In this document: positions 29,089 to 38,375 of the stretch, piece by piece
How positions within the stretch are numbered: position 1 is the stretch's first letter
Layout of the letters: the number at the start of each line of letters is the position of its first letter
Assembly: GCA_938014245.1 (NCBI GenBank)
Contig: CALLSD010000018.1
Coordinates: forward strand, 55,577-119,576
Direction of reading: 5' to 3'
From: an uncultured Actinomyces sp.
GTDB taxonomy: Bacteria; Actinomycetota; Actinomycetes; Actinomycetales; Actinomycetaceae
Length of the DNA: 64,000 nt
Made by a program: the position numbers and the translations under genes
Notes under the pieces: generated by a model
Told to the model about the DNA's origin: nothing
The model's database searches: none
The model's input: only the letters and a program-made list of their open reading frames with translations

Positions 29089-30069
29089 ATGACGCGGGTA
29101 GCGGCAATTGATTGTGGAACGAACTCAATTCGACTTCTTGTTGCAGACGGCGAAACCCAGGGTGAGCGCGTGATTTTGAACGATCTCACCCGTCAAATGC
29201 GGATCGTGCGCTTGGGACAGGGCGTTGACCGCACGGGGCGCCTCGCTCCCGAGGCAATCGAACGCACCCTCGCAGCGGTGCGCGAATACAAGCGGATGAT
29301 TGACAATCTGGGGGCAACGGACATTCGTTTCGTGTCGACATCGGCAATGCGTGATGCCGAAAACCGCCAGGATTTCATTGAGCCCGTGAAAGAACTCCTG
29401 GGTGTCTACCCGGAAGTTGTTCCCGGCACTGAAGAAGCCGCCTTGTCTTTCGCCGGTGCTGCAAGTAGCGTGCACGCCTACGATCGAGGGAAGGTGCTGG
29501 TCGTCGATATCGGCGGCGGCTCAACGGAAATGGTCGTAGGTACGCTAGGTAAGGGCGTTGATGCGGCATATTCGGCCGATATGGGCTCCGTCCGCGTGAC
29601 GGAGAAATTCTTTGCCGGATGCGCAAGCGATCAACCGATTCCCGATGGAGTCCAGGCCCAGGCCAGCGAGTGGATTGACGCCCGCCTTGACGAGGCCGAA
29701 GAAATTGTTGATTTCTCTAGCGTCCGAGGCGTGGTGGGCGTAGCCGGGACCATCACAACGATCGCCGCACACGCGCTGGGCTTGGCCTCGTACCAGCCGG
29801 AAAAGATCGACGGCGCATTTCTGAGCCACGCGGATACCGATGCCTCGGTCCGTTTCATGCTCGAGCAACCACTGGCGGTCAAGGCTGCCCTAGGCTTCAT
29901 GCCAGAGGGACGCGCGGACGTCATCGCAGGTGGCGCCCTGATCTGGAAACGCGTCATGGACCGCGTCACTCTACGCTGCGAGAATACAAACCACCCAATA
30001 GTGGGCGCCTACGTCTCCGAACACGATATCCTTGACGGTATCGCGCTTTCGATGCTGGCTCGTCGCTAG
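29089..30069 (+). CDS. ppx: Exopolyphosphatase/pppGpp phosphohydrolase (Ppx/GppA family)
   Basis: About 326 residues from the ATG at 29089, which has AGAAGGAA upstream; the longer frame from 29044 crosses that site. ASKHA-fold phosphate motifs are visible: AAIDCGTNSIRLLVAD at the N-terminus, VSTSAMRDAENR, and VVDIGGGSTEMVVG. The short form (no C-terminal HD domain) is usual in actinobacteria. It degrades polyphosphate or pppGpp. A tRNA gene starts 8 nt after the stop. Confidence 0.93.
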   Translation: MTRVAAIDCGTNSIRLLVADGETQGERVILNDLTRQMRIVRLGQGVDRTGRLAPEAIERTLAAVREYKRMIDNLGATDIRFVSTSAMRDAENRQDFIEPVKELLGVYPEVVPGTEEAALSFAGAASSVHAYDRGKVLVVDIGGGSTEMVVGTLGKGVDAAYSADMGSVRVTEKFFAGCASDQPIPDGVQAQASEWIDARLDEAEEIVDFSSVRGVVGVAGTITTIAAHALGLASYQPEKIDGAFLSHADTDASVRFMLEQPLAVKAALGFMPEGRADVIAGGALIWKRVMDRVTLRCENTNHPIVGAYVSEHDILDGIALSMLARR

Positions 30070-30076
30070 CGGCGAT

Positions 30077-30150
30077 GCCCCCATAGCCCAATTGGCAGAG
30101 GCAACCGACTTAAAATCGGTGTGTTGTCGGTTCGAGTCCGACTGGGGGTA
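30077..30150 (+). tRNA. tRNA with UAA anticodon (Leu by anticodon) but a short variable arm
   Basis: All arms fold. The 7-bp acceptor (one G-U at the end) and a 3-bp D stem are followed by the anticodon stem ACCGA/TCGGT, whose loop CTTAAAA gives anticodon TAA. The variable loop is 5 nt (GTGTT), and the T arm is GTCGG-TTCGAGT-CCGAC with discriminator A. The total is 74 nt with no encoded CCA. Canonical bacterial tRNA-Leu is class II with a long variable arm, so this is an atypical class I molecule. Its charging identity is uncertain. Confidence 0.85.
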
Positions 30151-30185
30151 CTCAATAGATACTGAACCGAGGGAAAGGAAATCTC

Positions 30186-31145
30186 ATGACAAACCCCGTG
30201 TTCTCAAAGATAGAGCGAGACTGGTCTCGCGCCGATTCGACTCCTGCGGGCTACCCGGCGATGCCCGGCTACCAGCCCACAAATGCTCAAGCTTCCGGGA
30301 CAACCGTTGTTGATCCCGTGCGCTACCCCTATGCTCAGCCCCAGGCCTCGACCTATGGGACCCAGGCTCAAGGCGGCTACGCTGGCGCGCCCAGCCTTGA
30401 CCCCTCCGTGTATGCTGACCTCCAGCAGGCCTACCAAGCGCCTTCCGCAGACGCGGTTGATCGCGGTCGCATGACCTATGACGACGCCTTGATGAAGACC
30501 GGAATCTCTTTCCTGATTCTGCTTCTTGGCGCCGCTCCTGCGTGGTTCCTCGCTGCAACGAACCCCATGCTGGGCGTTGTCGCTATGGGACTGGGAACGC
30601 TCATCGCTTTCATTCTGGCAATGGTGAATTCCTTCTCGAAGACCATTCGCCCGGGTCTCATCATGGCTTACGCCTTCGCAGAAGGTGTCTCGCTGGGTGC
30701 CTTGTCCTCCTTCATGGAAATGACCTACCCGGGCATCGTCGCTCAGGCATTCATCGCAACCCTTGCCGTTACGGGAATTACGCTTGTCCTCTTCACTTCC
30801 GGTAAGGTGCGTAATTCGCCCAAGCTCGCAAAGTTCACCTTGATCGGTATCTTGGCGCTTCTCCTGACTCGCATCGCAAACGCGGTTTTGGTGGCCTTCG
30901 GAGCGATGGCGCCGATCGACACGATCTACGTTAAGGGCATTCCGCTGGGCGTGGTTGTCTCCCTCATCGCCGTTGTCCTTGCAACTATGGCCTTGATCGG
31001 TGACTTCGATACCGTCAAACAGGGCGTTGAGCGAGGTGCTCCCGTGCAGTTCGCATGGTACTGCGCCTTCGGCATCATGGTCACGGTCGTGTGGATGTAC
31101 GTCGAAATCCTCCGAATTCTTTCGATCTTGGCGTCTCGTCGCTAA
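30186..31145 (+). CDS. Bax inhibitor-1/YccA family membrane protein
   Basis: A 319-residue protein. The first ~95 residues are a Tyr/Pro/Gln/Gly-rich soluble region, followed by seven hydrophobic segments of the BI-1/TMBIM type. Those segments include FAEGVSLGALSSFME and the C-terminal DFDTVKQGVERGAP, whose acidic residues form the pH-sensing pair in characterised homologues. It is a likely Ca2+/H+ leak channel or membrane-stress protein. The ATG at 30186 has GGGAAAGGAAA upstream, and the gene begins 35 nt after the tRNA. Confidence 0.9.
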   Translation: MTNPVFSKIERDWSRADSTPAGYPAMPGYQPTNAQASGTTVVDPVRYPYAQPQASTYGTQAQGGYAGAPSLDPSVYADLQQAYQAPSADAVDRGRMTYDDALMKTGISFLILLLGAAPAWFLAATNPMLGVVAMGLGTLIAFILAMVNSFSKTIRPGLIMAYAFAEGVSLGALSSFMEMTYPGIVAQAFIATLAVTGITLVLFTSGKVRNSPKLAKFTLIGILALLLTRIANAVLVAFGAMAPIDTIYVKGIPLGVVVSLIAVVLATMALIGDFDTVKQGVERGAPVQFAWYCAFGIMVTVVWMYVEILRILSILASRR

Positions 31146-31151
31146 CAAGTT

Positions 31152-31179
31152 GGGGTCGCGTTCGTTCGAGCGTGGCCCC
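31152..31179 (+). terminator. Terminator after the BI-1 gene
   Basis: A 13-bp stem (31152-31164 with 31167-31179) containing three G-U pairs and a 2-nt loop, starting 7 nt after the stop and followed by TTCT. Confidence 0.65.
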
Positions 31180-31248
31180 TTCTGCATCCTCCGGGATGCC
31201 TCATTGAATGCTCAGTCCTCTACCGCAGTACTTCCCTAAGGAGAAACC

Positions 31249-31647
31249 ATGGAAAACCTTATAGTGACAGGCGAATTTGGCCGTAAGCCCACCCTGGAAT
31301 TTACTGATCCCACCCCTAGCGATGAGCTGCTCGTCGAGGTCCTCCATGAGGGCGACGGCCAGGTCGTCGAAGCTGGAGACACCATCCACTGCCATTACCT
31401 GGGGCAAGTCTGGGATGGAAACGTCTTCGATAACTCCTACGACCGCGGTGCTGCACTGAGCTTCCAAATCGGCGTGGGAATGGTCATTCGCGGTTGGGAT
31501 GAGGGACTCATTGGCCAGCGCGTCGGCTCGCGTGTCCTGCTGTCCATTCCTTCCGAATACGGTTATGGTCAGCGCGGTGTTCCTCAGGCTGGGATCCGCG
31601 GCGGCGATACCCTTGTTTTCGTCACCGATATTCTCGGTGTCGCCTGA
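31249..31647 (+). CDS. FKBP-type peptidyl-prolyl cis-trans isomerase
   Basis: A 132-residue single-domain FKBP. The fold is seen from VEAGDTIHCHYLGQVWDGNVFDNSY through GVGMVIRGWDEGLIGQRVGS to IPSEYGYG. These carry the aromatic active-site residues, including the Trp of IRGWDEGL. No signal peptide is seen, so it acts in the cytoplasm. The ATG at 31249 has AAGGAGAAA upstream. It is followed after 29 nt by the AI-2E-type transporter gene. Confidence 0.94.
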   Translation: MENLIVTGEFGRKPTLEFTDPTPSDELLVEVLHEGDGQVVEAGDTIHCHYLGQVWDGNVFDNSYDRGAALSFQIGVGMVIRGWDEGLIGQRVGSRVLLSIPSEYGYGQRGVPQAGIRGGDTLVFVTDILGVA

Positions 31648-31676
31648 GCTAACAAACTGAAAAGACGAGGCCAAGC

Positions 31677-33212
31677 ATGAGCGAAAAGGATGCGCAGCAA
31701 GCAGCATCAGCCCCCGATCAACGCCCCAGTCGTTCAGATAAGGGAGGAGGGGGAGCCGGCTCAAGCTTGGCTTCGTCGCTTCTGAAACCTCTTGAGCAGA
31801 TCAGGCGCCGCGTTCAGGAGCAGCGCTCGCATGTTCGGGGGGATGGACGAAGGCGCGTTCGCGTCGTCGTTGAGGATGAGCCCACCAGCCGAGATGCTTC
31901 CGAGGCTGTGCCTTGGTCTTTGCGCGTGGGCGCGGCGGTTGCGTGGCGCGCGATCGTCGTCGTCGCGGCGGTTGCCCTGCTGATTTATGGGATGACCTTC
32001 GTTTACGGGATCATCGTGCCGATCGCGGTGGCGCTTCTTCTTGCGGTTTTCTTGAACCCGATGGTGTCGTGGCTTCACCGCAAGGCTCACTTCCCGCGAG
32101 CCCTTGCTGCTCTCAGCGGTTTGCTGGCAACTGTGGTTGTCGTGGGTGCCGCACTATCGACTGCTGGGGCCCAGATCCTCTCGCAGGTCCCCTCGCTGCT
32201 CACCCGCGCGAACGAAGGTCTCACCACCCTCCTTGAATGGTTGCGCACCAGCCCATTGGGGATCGACACCTCCGGTATCGATTCACATCTGGAAAACTTG
32301 CAGTCCGAGATTGTCGCCTGGGTTCAATCCCACGCGCAGTCACTGATTTTCGGCGCGGTGAACGCGACGTCTTCAGCTATTTCTGTCGCTACCGGTTCGG
32401 TGATCGCTCTCTTCTGCCTTTTCTTCTTCCTTAAAGACGGTCGCGACATCTGGGTGTGGTTCGTGCGTTTGCTTCCCAAAGGCGCCCGCGAACCCGTTCA
32501 CGAGGCCGCAATTCGCGGGTGGGCAAGCATGGGCGGCTATGTGGTCGGGCAGATGCAAGTTGCCTTCATCGATGCGCTGAGCATTGGTATCGGTGCCTAT
32601 TTCTTGGGCGTCCCACTGGTCATCCCGATCATCGTTTTGGTGTTTTTCGGCTCTTTTATTCCGATTATCGGCTCCTTGGTTTCGGGAATTATCGCAGTCT
32701 TGGTCGCTGTCGTGGATCAGGGATTCACCGTCGGTCTGATCATGCTGGTCATTATCTTGCTGGTCCAGCAAGTCGAGGGGAACCTCCTTCAACCGCTTCT
32801 CATGTCCAACGCCGTGTCCTTGCACCCTCTGGTTGTTTTGCTCGGTGTGACGGCGGGTTCGATGGTTGCGGGAATCGCGGGAGCGATTTTCTCCATCCCG
32901 ATCGCAGCCTTCATTAACTCCACTGTGCTCTACCTGCACGGACACGATCCCGAGCCTGCCCTAGCGACAAAGCTTGATCGTCCAGGAGGGGCACCGGGGA
33001 CGCTCGATGCGTTGATTGCTCATTCCTACGGTGAAGATCTTCCCCTTCTCGCAGGGGAGGCAGTTGAAGCACACAGCTACGCCGTCAACGAAGAGCTGAG
33101 TGAACGCATGGTCACTGCTGGCACTGCAGAGCCGGGCGATAGCGTGGGGACGCGTGTCGCTGATGAAATCGAGCAGCGCGCTGAAACTGATGAAGAAGAC
33201 AGTGATGCGTGA
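31677..33212 (+). CDS. AI-2E family transporter
   Basis: A 511-residue protein. A charged N-terminus of about 80 residues precedes hydrophobic segments (VVAAVALLIYGMTFVYGIIV onward). The pattern is that of AI-2E/PerM-type permeases, with the conserved late segment NLLQPLLMSNAVSLHPLVVLLGV. The C-terminal ~90 residues are acidic and soluble. The family includes AI-2 exporters and Na+/H+ antiporters, so the substrate is open. The ATG at 31677 has AGACGAGG upstream. A strong bidirectional terminator follows. Confidence 0.9.
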   Translation: MSEKDAQQAASAPDQRPSRSDKGGGGAGSSLASSLLKPLEQIRRRVQEQRSHVRGDGRRRVRVVVEDEPTSRDASEAVPWSLRVGAAVAWRAIVVVAAVALLIYGMTFVYGIIVPIAVALLLAVFLNPMVSWLHRKAHFPRALAALSGLLATVVVVGAALSTAGAQILSQVPSLLTRANEGLTTLLEWLRTSPLGIDTSGIDSHLENLQSEIVAWVQSHAQSLIFGAVNATSSAISVATGSVIALFCLFFFLKDGRDIWVWFVRLLPKGAREPVHEAAIRGWASMGGYVVGQMQVAFIDALSIGIGAYFLGVPLVIPIIVLVFFGSFIPIIGSLVSGIIAVLVAVVDQGFTVGLIMLVIILLVQQVEGNLLQPLLMSNAVSLHPLVVLLGVTAGSMVAGIAGAIFSIPIAAFINSTVLYLHGHDPEPALATKLDRPGGAPGTLDALIAHSYGEDLPLLAGEAVEAHSYAVNEELSERMVTAGTAEPGDSVGTRVADEIEQRAETDEEDSDA

Positions 33213-33257
33213 TGCTTATTGAAGCTGAACGCGCATCGTTTTGACTGAATGCGTAAA

Positions 33258-33298
33258 ACTGTGGGGGCTCTGGAGTTCAACTCTGGAGCCCCCACAGT
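33258..33298. terminator. Bidirectional terminator between AI-2E transporter and greA
   Basis: A long stem (33258-33276 with 33280-33298, two G-U pairs, CAA loop) lies between convergent genes. T-rich sequence follows on the plus strand. Confidence 0.88.
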
Positions 33299-33312
33299 GC
33301 GTTTGGGTTTAC

Positions 33313-33792
33313 TCAGCCAACGAAAGGTGTTGCATCTAAGATCTCAACGGTGATCTCGCGGCCATTGGGTGCTTCGTAGGTGAGGGTATCGCCCTTGCGG
33401 TGTCCCATCACTGCTGCACCCAGAGGAGCCTGAGAAGAGAAGACCTGCACTCCGAGGTCGCCGCCGGCATCGCGGGAACCCAGGAGGAACTTCTGCTCGC
33501 GGCCTGCAACAAGAGCGGTGACAACCATTCCGGGTTCAACGATTCCATCATCAGCGGGGGTTTCGCCAACCTCAGCGTTGCGCAGCATTTCTTCGAGTGC
33601 CTGGATACGGGTCTCGTTGAGGGACTGCTCGTTACGAGCGGCATGGTAGCCGCCGTTCTCGCGCAAATCGCCTTCTTGGCGAGCCGCGTCGATCAGGCGA
33701 GCGATCTCAGGACGACGCACCTCGACGCGATCCGTGAGCTCCGCCTGGAGCTTGTCATACTGAGCTTGAGTCAGCCATTGGGTATCAGCCAT
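33313..33792 (-). CDS. greA: Transcription elongation factor GreA
   Basis: A 159-residue protein with the GreA plan. An N-terminal coiled coil carries the acidic tip QEGDLRENGGYHAAR, which reaches into the RNA polymerase secondary channel to stimulate RNA cleavage. The C-terminal FKBP-like domain includes GDTLTYEAPNGREI. The length matches the family. The ATG at 33792 lies about 115 nt from the hemolysin III gene on the same strand. Its 3' end faces the AI-2E transporter across a shared terminator. Confidence 0.96.
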   Translation of the reverse strand: MADTQWLTQAQYDKLQAELTDRVEVRRPEIARLIDAARQEGDLRENGGYHAARNEQSLNETRIQALEEMLRNAEVGETPADDGIVEPGMVVTALVAGREQKFLLGSRDAGGDLGVQVFSSQAPLGAAVMGHRKGDTLTYEAPNGREITVEILDATPFVG

Positions 33793-33907
33793 TACTTATG
33801 CCTCCGACATGTGCCGACGGGCGTCGGCCTTCACATTGATTCTATAGATTTGCCAGCCTAGCAGCCTTCAGCCTGGAAATGTGGATTTTGCGCTATCTGT
33901 GGAAGAT

Positions 33908-34585
33908 TTACAGAACTGTCAAATACACGGCGGTGCAGTGGCACGCCCAGGCAAGAACCGTGAAGGTATGGAAGATCTCGTGGAACCCGAACCAGCGAGG
34001 TGATAGATCGGGTTTCTTCGTTGCGTAGACAATCGCGCCGATCGTGTACAAGATTCCGCCGGCCAAGAGAAGCCAGACTACAGCCGGTCCTGCGAGCGCC
34101 CAAAACTGGGGGAGGTACCACAGAGCAACCCACCCCAAAGCAACGTAAATGAGCGTTGCGAGCCACCTTGGAGCGGTCGGCCAAAAGAGATTGAGAAGGA
34201 TTCCGGCCAACGCGCCTCCCCAGACGATTGACAAGATCGTGACCGCTTGGTCGTGAGGGAGCACTGTGACCGAGAGGGGAGTGTAGGTGCCGGCGATAAG
34301 CAGGAAAATATTGGAATGATCGAGGCGATTCCACACAATTTCCCATCGCGGCGACCAGTAGAAACGGTGGTAGAGCGCTGAAATTCCAAAGAGGATCAGC
34401 GAGGCCGCAAGGTAGATCGCCGAACCCCACTTGGTTGCCCCGCTGGGAGCGAGGCAGGTGAGGACAATAGATGCTGCCAAGGAGAGCGGCGCGGCGACGA
34501 GGTGGATCCATCCTCTCAAGTGAGGTTTGACGGAAACCTTCTGCCCGGGGAACCACTCAGTGGGTTTGAGGGAAGCGATTTTCAT
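33908..34585 (-). CDS. Hemolysin III / PAQR-type membrane protein (TrhA/YqfA family)
   Basis: A 225-residue protein with seven membrane segments. Metal-ligand motifs of the PAQR/hemolysin III family are visible: SALYHRFYW and RLDHSNIFLLIAGTYTP in the first half, and FHEIFHTFTVLAWACH near the end. Homologues affect membrane fluidity. The ATG at 34585 has GAGGAGGCAG upstream. It is divergent from uppS across about 195 nt that hold the promoters of both. Confidence 0.9.
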   Translation of the reverse strand: MKIASLKPTEWFPGQKVSVKPHLRGWIHLVAAPLSLAASIVLTCLAPSGATKWGSAIYLAASLILFGISALYHRFYWSPRWEIVWNRLDHSNIFLLIAGTYTPLSVTVLPHDQAVTILSIVWGGALAGILLNLFWPTAPRWLATLIYVALGWVALWYLPQFWALAGPAVVWLLLAGGILYTIGAIVYATKKPDLSPRWFGFHEIFHTFTVLAWACHCTAVYLTVL

Positions 34586-34780
34586 TGCTGCCTCCTCTGA
34601 AAACTCTACCTACGTTTGCGTAACTTACTACACCGTAGGGTACGCCAATCTTGCGGAAAAATCATCGCTTGTGGCAGTAGGTGTGAGAGAACTTAGGGCC
34701 ACGGACGAATGTGCAAGGGGAGTGAGAATCGCGATACTCTTAAACAGTATTGACACTCTTTCGCGCGGAAGGGACTGAAA

Positions 34781-35542
34781 GTGTCACAGTGGAACATGCT
34801 CTATGACGTCTATGAGAAGCGCTTACGAGCATCTTTATCGGGGCGCCCAATCCCTCGTCACGTCGGAGTCATTCTTGACGGGAACCGGCGTTGGGCGAAG
34901 TCGATCGGCTTCACCGCATCCCAAGGGCATCGAATCGGCGCGGGAAAAATCGCTGAGTTTCTTGGGTGGGCCGAAGAAGTCGGCGTCGAGATCGTCACTT
35001 TGTGGATGCTTTCGACCGATAACCTCTCGCGCCAAAGCGATGAGCTTTCCGAACTCCTGACGATCATTTCGCAAACCGTAAGTGCCCTGAGCCAAACCGG
35101 AAAATGGCGCCTGCGTATCGTTGGGGATCTACGCCTGCTCCCAGAAGATATTGCCGATTCCCTCCGTGAGGCCGCGAAGGAAAGCCCCGCGACAAGCGCG
35201 CTGAGCGTCAACATTGCCGTCGGCTACGGCGGACGTCATGAGATTGTCGAGGCCGTGCGTGAGGTGATCCGCGATGCGGGCCAGCGCGGGGAGAGCCTTG
35301 AAGATTTGGCTTCACGATTGAAGGACTCTGATATTGCCGAGCATCTGTACACGGGAGATCAACCCGACCCTGATTTGGTGATCCGTACATCGGGGGAGCA
35401 GAGACTGTCGGGCTTCATGATTTGGCAGTCTGCGCACTCTGAGTTTTACTTCTGTGAAACCTATTGGCCAGATTTTCGTAAGATCGACTTCCTGCGCGCG
35501 TTGCGCGCCTATGCACAGCGCGAAAGGCGAATGGGGAAGTAA
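34781..35542 (+). CDS. uppS: Isoprenyl transferase (undecaprenyl diphosphate synthase family)
   Basis: A 253-residue cis-prenyltransferase. The signatures are GVILDGNRRWAKSIG (catalytic Asp), GHRIGAGKI, the STDNLSR region and the C-terminal PDLVIRTSGEQRLSGFM. It makes Z-polyprenyl diphosphate lipid carriers for the cell wall. Actinobacteria often have both a short-chain and a long-chain form, and this sequence alone does not say which. The GTG at 34781 has GGAAGGGA upstream. Confidence 0.94.
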   Translation: MSQWNMLYDVYEKRLRASLSGRPIPRHVGVILDGNRRWAKSIGFTASQGHRIGAGKIAEFLGWAEEVGVEIVTLWMLSTDNLSRQSDELSELLTIISQTVSALSQTGKWRLRIVGDLRLLPEDIADSLREAAKESPATSALSVNIAVGYGGRHEIVEAVREVIRDAGQRGESLEDLASRLKDSDIAEHLYTGDQPDPDLVIRTSGEQRLSGFMIWQSAHSEFYFCETYWPDFRKIDFLRALRAYAQRERRMGK

Positions 35543-35622
35543 GGTCAGCGAGGTTCCCGGGAGGTAAACACACAGGCAGTTGTCACCGAGGGAAATCCTT
35601 GGACGCTGCGACTGAAATAACC

Positions 35623-35657
35623 TTGGGGGCTTGAATCGTGTGGATTCAAGCCCCCAA
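35623..35657. terminator. Bidirectional terminator between uppS and fructokinase
   Basis: A perfect 15-bp stem (35623-35637 with 35643-35657) with a 5-nt loop, between convergent genes and followed by TAAGTCTTTT on the plus strand. Confidence 0.9.
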
Positions 35658-35685
35658 TAAGTCTTTTAGTGCTGAGAGACCTCTC

Positions 35686-36633
35686 TTAGGCGAGGAACTC
35701 GGCGAGTTCTGAGAGCCACGGCGGGTTGGCGCCTGCGCGGGAGACAGTAATGTCGCCGATGGTTGCGGCGCGCTGCAAGATGAAGTCGACCTTTGACGCA
35801 TCCAAATCGCGCAGAGCAGGACGCGACATGGCGCCCACCAAGCCGAGCGACCACAGGGCATCGATCAGGCCGCCCATGAAGGAGTCTCCTGCACCAACGG
35901 TGTCTTCGACCTTGACGTCTCCGGCGGGGATTGAACGACGAACGCCATTGGAGGTGAAGGCTGCTGCGCCTTCCTTGCCCTTCGTGACAACGATGAGCGA
36001 GGGACCTGCGGTGAGCCAATCACGGACTACATCGTCAATCTCGCGGCCGTTGGTCAGCCACGCGATGTCTTCGTCGGAAACCTTGACGACATCGGAGATG
36101 CCGATGAACTTGTTGACGGTAGCGAGAGCCTGCTCGGGGGTGCCCATGAGTGCGGGGCGCGCGTTGGGGTCATAGGTGATGATCGCGTGCTGACGCGCGG
36201 TGACCATGGCATCCAAAACGGCGTGTGCACCGGGCTCGATGACTGCGGCGATGGAGCCGGAGTGAACGATTCGGGCCTGCGTCGAAACCCGGATCGGGCT
36301 TGGAGGGCACCAATCCAGATCAAAGGTGTAGGTCGCTGCGCCCTTTTCGTTGAGCTTTGCTAGGGCAGTTGGGGTGTGGTCCGCGCCGAAGGATTCCTCG
36401 GTAATAACCACGTGCGAGGCCGTGAAGTGATCTTCAATAATCTCGCCACGTTCGTCGTGTGCAAGCCACGTCTGCAGGCCGACGTTACGGCCCAGACGCC
36501 CAAGAGTCATTGCGACGTTAGCGGGTGAACCACCCGGGATTTCGGCAGTTGGAACGGGGCTGTCTGCTGGGACAACGATATCCATCAGTGCCTCTCCAAT
36601 GGAGAGGATGTGGGGGTCGGTTGCGAGGTCCAT
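35686..36633 (-). CDS. PfkB-family carbohydrate kinase (fructokinase-like)
   Basis: About 315 residues from the ATG at 36633, which has CAGGAGAAA upstream; the open frame continues upstream without support. Ribokinase-fold motifs are clear: the N-terminal GGSPANVAMTLGRLG and the C-terminal DTVGAGDSFMGGL with the catalytic Asp. The sequence fits bacterial fructokinases, which feed fructose into glycolysis. It lies 92 nt downstream of xseB on the same strand. Confidence 0.9.
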   Translation of the reverse strand: MDLATDPHILSIGEALMDIVVPADSPVPTAEIPGGSPANVAMTLGRLGRNVGLQTWLAHDERGEIIEDHFTASHVVITEESFGADHTPTALAKLNEKGAATYTFDLDWCPPSPIRVSTQARIVHSGSIAAVIEPGAHAVLDAMVTARQHAIITYDPNARPALMGTPEQALATVNKFIGISDVVKVSDEDIAWLTNGREIDDVVRDWLTAGPSLIVVTKGKEGAAAFTSNGVRRSIPAGDVKVEDTVGAGDSFMGGLIDALWSLGLVGAMSRPALRDLDASKVDFILQRAATIGDITVSRAGANPPWLSELAEFLA

Positions 36634-36725
36634 ATTTTCTCCTGTTTCCAGACCACTTTGGCTGGTTCCACTAACAGATGACGCTTTAAGTCTAACCATT
36701 CCCAGCTGATTGCGGGACCCGGAGT

Positions 36726-36950
36726 CTACCGGTCGGACTGGGGTGATTCTGCTCCTGCTTGCATGCGCTGAGTTGCCGCGTCGAGGATGGAACGGCAACG
36801 CGTTGCAAGGGCCTCGCCGCGCTCCCACATCGCAAGAGTGTCTTCAAGAGGAGCCTGTCCGCTTTCAAGCGTCTTGACGATCGCAACGAGTTCATCACGC
36901 GCCGCTTCGTAGGACAGCGTTTCGGGTGCAGGAAGGGCTGTTTCTGCCAT
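36726..36950 (-). CDS. xseB: Exodeoxyribonuclease VII small subunit
   Basis: About 74 residues from the ATG at 36950, which has GGAGGT upstream; a TTG 21 nt earlier precedes that site and is unlikely. The XseB pattern is present: [36 protein letters not shown], a helical hairpin that packs on XseA. It lies 53 nt after xseA, so both subunits of the single-strand exonuclease are made from one transcript. Confidence 0.94.
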   Translation of the reverse strand: MAETALPAPETLSYEAARDELVAIVKTLESGQAPLEDTLAMWERGEALATRCRSILDAATQRMQAGAESPQSDR

Positions 36951-37003
36951 GGGAACCTCCGGTAGTGACAAGTATGGGTGGTAGTTGAGTCTGAAAGAGG
37001 GCG

Positions 37004-38263
37004 CTACTGTGGGGAATCAGGTGCGCGGGTCGCGGGCGTTGAACCGACAACCTGAGCAACCAAACGACCCTGCGCCAAGATTCCCTCCACAAGAGTTCCC
37101 TTAGGAACTTGCGAAGCGTCGCGGACAAGCTCCCCTGAGGGAAGACGCAGCATCGAGTATCCGCGTTCCAAAGTTGCCTGAGGAGAGAGAGCCTGAAGGG
37201 TTGCCGAGGCTTGGAGGATGCTCTGACGCTCAGAATTCAAGCGGCGCTCGACCTGAGTGCGCAGTGACGTGAGAGCGGAGTCAATGAAAGTCCGATGTGG
37301 CTCCAAAGTTGCAGCAGGAGCCAAGAAAATTGGACGCGACACCAGCAAATCGAGATTGTAGCGCTCTTGAGCGAGCCTGCGCTGAATCGCGCTGCGCATT
37401 CCTTCTTGCGCCCGAGCAAGGCCATCAAGTTCCTGAGCAAGATCGGGAACAATTCGGCGGGCAGCGTCGGTCGGTGTTGAGGCGCGGTAATCCGCAACGT
37501 AATCCAAAAGGGGAGCGTCCCCTTCGTGGCCGATAGCTGACACCAGGGGAGTGGAGGCCTGCGCGGCGGCGCGCACAAAGGCCTCGTCAGAGAAGGGAAG
37601 AAGATCCTCAACGGAGCCGCCACCTCGGGCAACAACAATAACGTCAACCTGGGGGAGGGAATCCAGCTCTGCGATCGCCTGGGTGACCTCGCGGACGGCG
37701 TATTGTCCCTGGACGGCAACCTCACGGACCTCGAAACGGGCAGCGGGCCAACGGGCGCTGGCGTTGACGATGACATCGTCCTTAGCTTTCGCATTTCGGC
37801 CGCACACCAAGCCGATCACTCGCGGGAGGAAAGGAAGGGGCTTCTTGCGATCTGTATCGAAGAGGCCTTCTGCGGCTAGGCGCTGTCGCAAGCGCTCTAT
37901 TTGAGCAAGCAAGTCACCCAAACCCTGAAGATGGATTTCGGCTGCTTGGAGGTTGAGGCTGCCACTGCGCTCCCAGAAAACGGGCTTGACGCGGGCGACA
38001 ACTTTCACGCCTTCCTCAAAACCCGCACCAATCGCAGTGATGACATTGGGGAAAGCGGTCACGGTCATCGAAGTGTCAGATTCTGTGTCGCGCAGCGTAA
38101 AGAAAGCCATGCGCGAGCCCGGGCGTGGGTTGTATTGAACGACTTGGCCTTCAACCCAGAGCGCAGACATACGATCCACGTAGATCTTGATGTTCTGGGT
38201 AAGCCTGCTCAGCGGCCACGGGTTGTCACGCGTGGTGTCGGCGGCTTTTGCAGCAGGAGGCAT
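37004..38263 (-). CDS. xseA: Exodeoxyribonuclease VII large subunit
   Basis: About 419 residues from the ATG at 38263; a GTG at 38275 is an alternative, and the much longer upstream frame overlaps the divergent ispH region. The OB-fold is visible in [20 protein letters not shown] and the catalytic region around [16 protein letters not shown]. These are followed by a long coiled coil and the C-terminal [10 protein letters not shown] segment. It degrades single-stranded DNA together with XseB. It is divergent from ispH. Confidence 0.95.
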   Translation of the reverse strand: MPPAAKAADTTRDNPWPLSRLTQNIKIYVDRMSALWVEGQVVQYNPRPGSRMAFFTLRDTESDTSMTVTAFPNVITAIGAGFEEGVKVVARVKPVFWERSGSLNLQAAEIHLQGLGDLLAQIERLRQRLAAEGLFDTDRKKPLPFLPRVIGLVCGRNAKAKDDVIVNASARWPAARFEVREVAVQGQYAVREVTQAIAELDSLPQVDVIVVARGGGSVEDLLPFSDEAFVRAAAQASTPLVSAIGHEGDAPLLDYVADYRASTPTDAARRIVPDLAQELDGLARAQEGMRSAIQRRLAQERYNLDLLVSRPIFLAPAATLEPHRTFIDSALTSLRTQVERRLNSERQSILQASATLQALSPQATLERGYSMLRLPSGELVRDASQVPKGTLVEGILAQGRLVAQVVGSTPATRAPDSPQ

Positions 38264-38375
38264 CTTTTCTGGCACGAAACAAGCATGACACAGGCACCTA
38301 GCATTTGCGTCCAGTGTGAGGAGCATCAGTGGTTTCGGCTGCGCGGATACTCCTTCCTGCCTGTACCGTTGAAGC

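Noticed and set aside
34586..34780. TetR-type operator (CCGTAGG/TTACTAC pieces) upstream of hemolysin III
   Set aside because: The symmetry is too weak (4-bp arms) to support a call.
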